DNA of 46,966 nt from an uncultured Burkholderiales bacterium (GTDB lineage Bacteria > Pseudomonadota > Gammaproteobacteria > Burkholderiales > Burkholderiaceae_C). The stretch covers positions 1 through 46,966 of the forward strand of contig CALBSC010000029.1 of NCBI GenBank assembly GCA_937927685.1. Direction: 5' to 3'. The position numbers were made by a program, and so were the translations under genes. Below the pieces are notes generated by a model that saw only the letters and a program-made list of their open reading frames with translations, did not search any database and had not been told where the DNA came from. Below, piece after piece: positions 42,970 to 46,966 of this stretch (within the stretch, counting starts at the first letter, position 1; each line of letters begins with the position of its first letter).

Positions 42970-43890
42970 ATGAGCGAATTCACCAAAACCCCCGGCTGGC
43001 TGGACTGGTACAGCGGTCCGTCCCAGCCCCGCTTTCACGTGCCTGCAGGCGCTGTCGATGCCCATTGCCATGTGTTTGGTCCGGGCGCCGAATTCCCCTA
43101 CGCCCCCGAGCGCAAGTACACCCCCTGTGATGCACCCAAGCACCAGTTGTATGCCCTGCGCGACCACCTGGGATTTGCCCGCAATGTGGTGGTGCAGGCC
43201 ACCTGCCATGGCGCGGACAACCGGGCCATGGTCGACGCGCTGGTGCACTCAGGGGGCAAGGCGCGAGGCGTTGCCACTGTGCGCCGCAGTGTGAGTGACG
43301 CCGAGCTCCAGGCCATGCACGACGCCGGTGTGCGCGGTGTGCGCTTCAACTTTGTCAAGCGTCTGGTGGACTTCACACCCAAAGACGAACTGATGGAGAT
43401 TGCCGCCCGAATTGCCAAGTGGGGCTGGCATGTGGTCATCTACTTCGAAGCCGTGGACCTGCCGGAACTGTGGGATTTCTTCACGGCGCTGCCCACCACG
43501 GTGGTGGTGGACCACATGGGGCGACCCGATGTGAGCAAACCCATCGACGGCCCCGAATTTGAACTGTTTCTCAAGTTCATGCGTGAGCACCAGAACGTGT
43601 GGAGCAAGGTGTCCTGTCCTGAGCGCCTGTCGCTGACGGGTCCCAAGGCCCTGAATGGTGAGCAAAATGCCTACCGCGACGTCGTGCCCTTCGCCCGTCG
43701 TGTGGTGGAGTTGTTCCCCGACCGCGTGCTCTGGGGCACCGACTGGCCGCATCCCAACCTCAAGGACCACATGCCCGATGATGGCCTGCTGGTGGATTTC
43801 ATTCCGCACATTGCGCCCACCGCGGACATGCAACGCAAGCTGCTGGTGGACAATCCGATGCGCCTGTATTGGCCGGAAGAAGTCCAATAA
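42970..43890 (+). CDS. ligI: 2-pyrone-4,6-dicarboxylate hydrolase
   Basis: Hydrolyses the lactone 2-pyrone-4,6-dicarboxylate (PDC) to 4-oxalomesaconate. The 306-residue protein is an amidohydrolase-fold enzyme: VDAHCHVFGPGAEFPYAPERKYTP is the diagnostic N-terminal motif, VVVQATCHGADNRAMVDAL and GVRGVRFNFVKRL follow, VVVDHMGRPDV and LWGTDWPHPN carry the catalytic His and Asp. LigI of Sphingobium acts without metal despite this fold. It lies after the tandem-repeat gap and before ligA (49-base gap). No Shine-Dalgarno is evident. Equivalent to pmdD. Confidence 0.93.
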   Translation: MSEFTKTPGWLDWYSGPSQPRFHVPAGAVDAHCHVFGPGAEFPYAPERKYTPCDAPKHQLYALRDHLGFARNVVVQATCHGADNRAMVDALVHSGGKARGVATVRRSVSDAELQAMHDAGVRGVRFNFVKRLVDFTPKDELMEIAARIAKWGWHVVIYFEAVDLPELWDFFTALPTTVVVDHMGRPDVSKPIDGPEFELFLKFMREHQNVWSKVSCPERLSLTGPKALNGEQNAYRDVVPFARRVVELFPDRVLWGTDWPHPNLKDHMPDDGLLVDFIPHIAPTADMQRKLLVDNPMRLYWPEEVQ

Positions 43891-43938
43891 TCCCATGCGC
43901 CCGATCACCCGCGACACCACCGAACGAACGGAACCCAC

Positions 43939-44388
43939 ATGGCCTTAGACAAACCCTACCAGGATGTGCCTGGCACGATCATCTTCGACGCCGATCAGTC
44001 GCGTCGCGGCTACTGGCTCAACCAGTTCTGCACCAGCCTGATGAAGGCCGAGAACCGCGCCCGCTTCAAGGCCGATGAGCGCGCGTATCTGGATGAATGG
44101 CCCATGACCGAGGAGCAAAAGCAGGCGGTGCTCGCCCGCGACCTCAACTGGTGCATGCGCACGGGCGGCAACATCTACTTCCTGGCCCGCATTGGGGCCA
44201 CCGATGGCAAGAGCTTTCAGCAAATGGCGGGCTCCATGACGGGCATGACCGAAGAGGAGTACCGCAACATGATGATCAAGGGCGGCCGCTCGGTGGAGGG
44301 CAACCGTTATCTCGGCGAGGACGGCGACGCCCAGCCCCAGCACCAACCCCAAGGCGCCGCCGGCCGGACCGCAACCAAGGATCACTGA
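43939..44388 (+). CDS. ligA: Protocatechuate 4,5-dioxygenase alpha subunit
   Basis: Small subunit of the extradiol dioxygenase that cleaves protocatechuate between carbons 4 and 5. It is 149 residues, close to known LigA/PmdA. Typical segments are FDADQSRRGYWLNQFCTSLMKAENRARFKADERAYLDEW and MTEEQKQAVLARDLNWCMRTGGNIYFLARIGATDGKSFQQMAGSMTGMTEEEY. It has no metal site of its own but covers the active site of LigB. Its stop is followed one base later by the ligB ATG, so the subunits are translated together. The C-terminal tail is Gln/Pro/Gly-rich and poorly conserved. Confidence 0.95.
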   Translation: MALDKPYQDVPGTIIFDADQSRRGYWLNQFCTSLMKAENRARFKADERAYLDEWPMTEEQKQAVLARDLNWCMRTGGNIYFLARIGATDGKSFQQMAGSMTGMTEEEYRNMMIKGGRSVEGNRYLGEDGDAQPQHQPQGAAGRTATKDH

Positions 44389-44389
44389 C

Positions 44390-45268
44390 ATGGCACGCAT
44401 CACCGCCTCCGTCTACACCTCCCACGTGCCCGCGATTGGCGCGGCCATGGACATGGGCAAGACCACGGAAGATTACTGGAAGCCCTTGTTCGCCGGCTAC
44501 GACTTCTCCAAACAATGGATGAAGGACAACAAGCCCGACGTGGTGTTCCTGGTTTACAACGACCACGCCACCGCGTTCAGCCTGGACGTGATTCCCACCT
44601 TCGCCATCGGTACGGCCGCCGAGTACAAGCCGGCCGATGAAGGCTGGGGCCCCCGACCGGTGCCGGTAGTCAAGGGACATCCGGAATTGGCCTCGCACAT
44701 TGCGCACAGCGTGATCCAGCAGGACTTTGACCTCACCATCGTCAACAAGATGGATGTGGACCACGGCTTGACGGTGCCGCTTTCACTCATGGTGGGCGAA
44801 CTCGATCCCGTCAAAGACGCCTGGCCGTGCCCGGTGATTCCCTTTGCGGTGAACGTGGTGCAATACCCGCTGCCCAGCGGACAGCGCTGCTTCAACCTGG
44901 GGCAAGCCATTCGCAAAGCCGTGGAGAGTTACGACGAGGACCTCAACGTGCACATCTGGGGCACAGGCGGCATGAGCCACCAGCTGCAGGGTGCGCGTGC
45001 CGGGTTGATCAACCGCGAGTGGGACAACGCCTGGCTGGACAAGCTGATCAACGACCCCGCAGCCTGCGCGCAAACGCCACACATCGAATATGTGCGCGAA
45101 GCTGGCAGCGAAGGCATTGAACTGGTGATGTGGCTGATTGCCCGTGGCGCCATGCCCGATGTGAGCAACGGCAAGGTCACCGGCCAGTTGCCCAAGGTCA
45201 CGCACCGCTTCTACCATGTGCCCGCGTCGAACACGGCGGTGGGGCATGCCATTCTTGAAACCGTCTAA
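44390..45268 (+). CDS. ligB: Protocatechuate 4,5-dioxygenase beta subunit
   Basis: Catalytic subunit of the class III (LigB-type) extradiol dioxygenase; it converts protocatechuate to 4-carboxy-2-hydroxymuconate-6-semialdehyde (CHMS) using ferrous iron. The 292-residue protein has iron ligands His12 (TSHVPAIG) and His59 (YNDHATAF), and a Glu in the GSEGIELVMWL segment near residue 242. MSHQLQGARAG supplies the catalytic acid-base His197. The start codon lies one base after the ligA stop. Downstream, ligC starts 15 bases later. All active-site residues look intact. Confidence 0.96.
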   Translation: MARITASVYTSHVPAIGAAMDMGKTTEDYWKPLFAGYDFSKQWMKDNKPDVVFLVYNDHATAFSLDVIPTFAIGTAAEYKPADEGWGPRPVPVVKGHPELASHIAHSVIQQDFDLTIVNKMDVDHGLTVPLSLMVGELDPVKDAWPCPVIPFAVNVVQYPLPSGQRCFNLGQAIRKAVESYDEDLNVHIWGTGGMSHQLQGARAGLINREWDNAWLDKLINDPAACAQTPHIEYVREAGSEGIELVMWLIARGAMPDVSNGKVTGQLPKVTHRFYHVPASNTAVGHAILETV

Positions 45269-45283
45269 ACCCTGGAGATTTTT

Positions 45284-46237
45284 GTGAGCAAACCCATCAA
45301 AGTCGCGCTGGCTGGTGCCGGCGCCTTCGGCATCAAGCACCTGGACGGTATCAAGAACATCGACGGCGTGGAAGTGGTGTCCCTCATCGGCCGCGACCTG
45401 GGCAAAACCCAGGAAGTGGCGGCGAAGTACGGCATTGGCCACGTCACCACCGACCTGGCCGACAGCCTGGCCCTGCCCGAGGTCGACGCCGTGATCCTGT
45501 GTACGCCTACGCAGATGCATGCTGCACAAACCCTGGCTTGCCTCAAGGCCGGCAAGCATGTCCAAGTGGAAATCCCGCTCTGTGATGTGTTGAAGGAGGG
45601 CGAGGAAGTCCTGAAGGTGCAGCAGCAGACTGGCCTGGTCGCCATGTGTGGCCATACCCGTCGCTTCAACCCCAGCCACCAGTGGGTCCACCAGAAGATC
45701 AAGGCCGGTGAGTTCAATATCCAGCAGATGGATGTGCAAACCTACTTCTTCCGCCGCACCAACATGAACGCATTGGGGCAGCCCCGCAGCTGGACCGATC
45801 ACCTGCTGTGGCACCATGCGGCACACACGGTGGACCTGTTCGCCTACCAGGCGGGCAGTCCGATCGTGAAGGCCAATGCCGTCCAAGGACCGATCCATCC
45901 GACGCTGGGCATCGCGATGGACATGAGCATTCAGCTGAAGGCCGCCAACGGCGCTATCTGCACGCTGTCGCTGTCGTTCAATAACGATGGCCCGCTGGGT
46001 ACCTTCTTCCGCTACATCGGCGACACGGGGACCTACATCGCCCGCTATGACGATCTGGTCAATGGCAAGGAAGAAAAGATCGATGTGTCACAGGTGGATG
46101 TATCAATGAACGGCATCGAACTGCAGGACCGCGAGTTTTTTGCGGCCATTCGCGAGGGACGCGAACCCAATTCCAGCATTGCGCAGGTGCTGCCGTGTTA
46201 CCAGGTGCTGCATCAGTTGGAGCAGCAACTGGCCTGA
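45284..46237 (+). CDS. ligC: 4-carboxy-2-hydroxymuconate-6-semialdehyde dehydrogenase
   Basis: Oxidises CHMS, as its cyclic hemiacetal, to PDC with NADP. The 317-residue enzyme is a Gfo/Idh/MocA-family dehydrogenase: VALAGAGAFGIKHLDGIKNIDGVEVVSLIGRD is the Rossmann nucleotide fold, GKHVQVEIPLCD is the E/K-like family segment and WHHAAHTVDLFAY contains the catalytic His region. Start is GTG 45284, supported by GGAG 8 bases upstream and by the missing ATG at this end. It closes the cluster and is followed 20 bases on by a strong terminator. Equivalent to pmdC. Confidence 0.94.
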   Translation: MSKPIKVALAGAGAFGIKHLDGIKNIDGVEVVSLIGRDLGKTQEVAAKYGIGHVTTDLADSLALPEVDAVILCTPTQMHAAQTLACLKAGKHVQVEIPLCDVLKEGEEVLKVQQQTGLVAMCGHTRRFNPSHQWVHQKIKAGEFNIQQMDVQTYFFRRTNMNALGQPRSWTDHLLWHHAAHTVDLFAYQAGSPIVKANAVQGPIHPTLGIAMDMSIQLKAANGAICTLSLSFNNDGPLGTFFRYIGDTGTYIARYDDLVNGKEEKIDVSQVDVSMNGIELQDREFFAAIREGREPNSSIAQVLPCYQVLHQLEQQLA

Positions 46238-46255
46238 CCGATCTGCTCGCGTTAC

Positions 46256-46296
46256 AAAAACGGCTGACACGCTCGAGGGCGGGTCAGCCGTTTTTT
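46256..46296. terminator. Bidirectional terminator between ligC and rpoD
   Basis: AAAAACGGCTGAC (46256-46268) and GTCAGCCGTTTTTT (46283-46296) form a 13-bp stem with a 14-base loop. T runs at both ends allow it to stop ligC transcription rightward and rpoD transcription leftward. It lies 19 bases after the ligC stop codon and about 74 bases beyond the rpoD stop. Confidence 0.9.
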
Positions 46297-46369
46297 CATG
46301 ATGATGGCCTTGACCTGGCGCCGATCGCCTGTCGGCTAGACGGGCAACGGGGGCGCCGGATCAAGCGCT

Positions 46370-46966
<597 letters not shown>

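Overview
The window is high-GC, densely coded bacterial DNA that reads as the chromosome of a betaproteobacterium of the order Burkholderiales, most likely Comamonadaceae. This is an inference from gene content: a tandem cphA'/cphA cyanophycin pair, a protocatechuate 4,5-cleavage (lig/pmd-type) cluster, 'Bug' tripartite-tricarboxylate binding proteins, and the protein flavour of parE/parC, dnaK and rpoD. There are 38 protein genes, two of them cut by the window edges (pyrG at the left, rpoD at the right). I see no rRNA, tRNA, CRISPR array, prophage or insertion sequence. No gene-free stretch exceeds 300 bases; the longest is about 230 bases (36404-36636).

Left part (1-17.2 kb) is mostly housekeeping. 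pyrG (partial) diverges from coaBC-dut. A SlyD-like prolyl isomerase diverges from a RoxA-type ribosomal oxygenase. A small Ala/Pro-rich lipoprotein gene with its own promoter and terminator follows. A leftward six-gene run (MFS transporter, a 41-residue membrane peptide, a methyltransferase, dapA, bamC, a metallo-beta-lactamase-fold hydrolase) has several touching or overlapping junctions. The overlapping parE-parC pair for topoisomerase IV, a RidA-like gene, a small secreted protein and comEC complete it.

Middle part (17.2-32.2 kb). Two cyanophycin synthetase paralogues (cphA' then cphA, overlapping TGATG junction) face away from an ABC exporter with an unusual N-terminal PH-like plus zinc-ribbon extension and its overlapping DUF1854 partner. 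Together they form a cyanophycin-associated locus in which the last two proteins have no known mechanism. An EptA/MCR-type lipid A phosphoethanolamine transferase and a beta-CASP metallohydrolase come next, then the heat-shock run grpE-dnaK-dnaJ with a good sigma-32 promoter.

Right part (32.3-46.3 kb) is catabolic. A FAH-superfamily enzyme, an amidohydrolase, a uronate-dehydrogenase-like enzyme, a short MetE-like methyltransferase and an orphan Bug protein precede a LysR regulator. The LysR gene diverges from the complete protocatechuate meta-cleavage set: tautomerase (ligU/galD type), oxalomesaconate hydratase (ligJ), CHA aldolase (ligK), a second Bug protein, PDC hydrolase (ligI), dioxygenase subunits (ligA, ligB) and CHMS dehydrogenase (ligC). 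These convert protocatechuate through CHMS, PDC, oxalomesaconate and CHA to pyruvate and oxaloacetate. A bidirectional terminator separates the cluster from rpoD.

Two themes recur at the sequence level. Four genes have an ACAAT element exactly 8 nt before the ATG and little or no Shine-Dalgarno, suggesting leaderless mRNAs. Two convergent gene pairs end in a shared TGATCA in which both stop codons abut. The least understood component is the cyanophycin-linked ABC exporter/DUF1854 pair.
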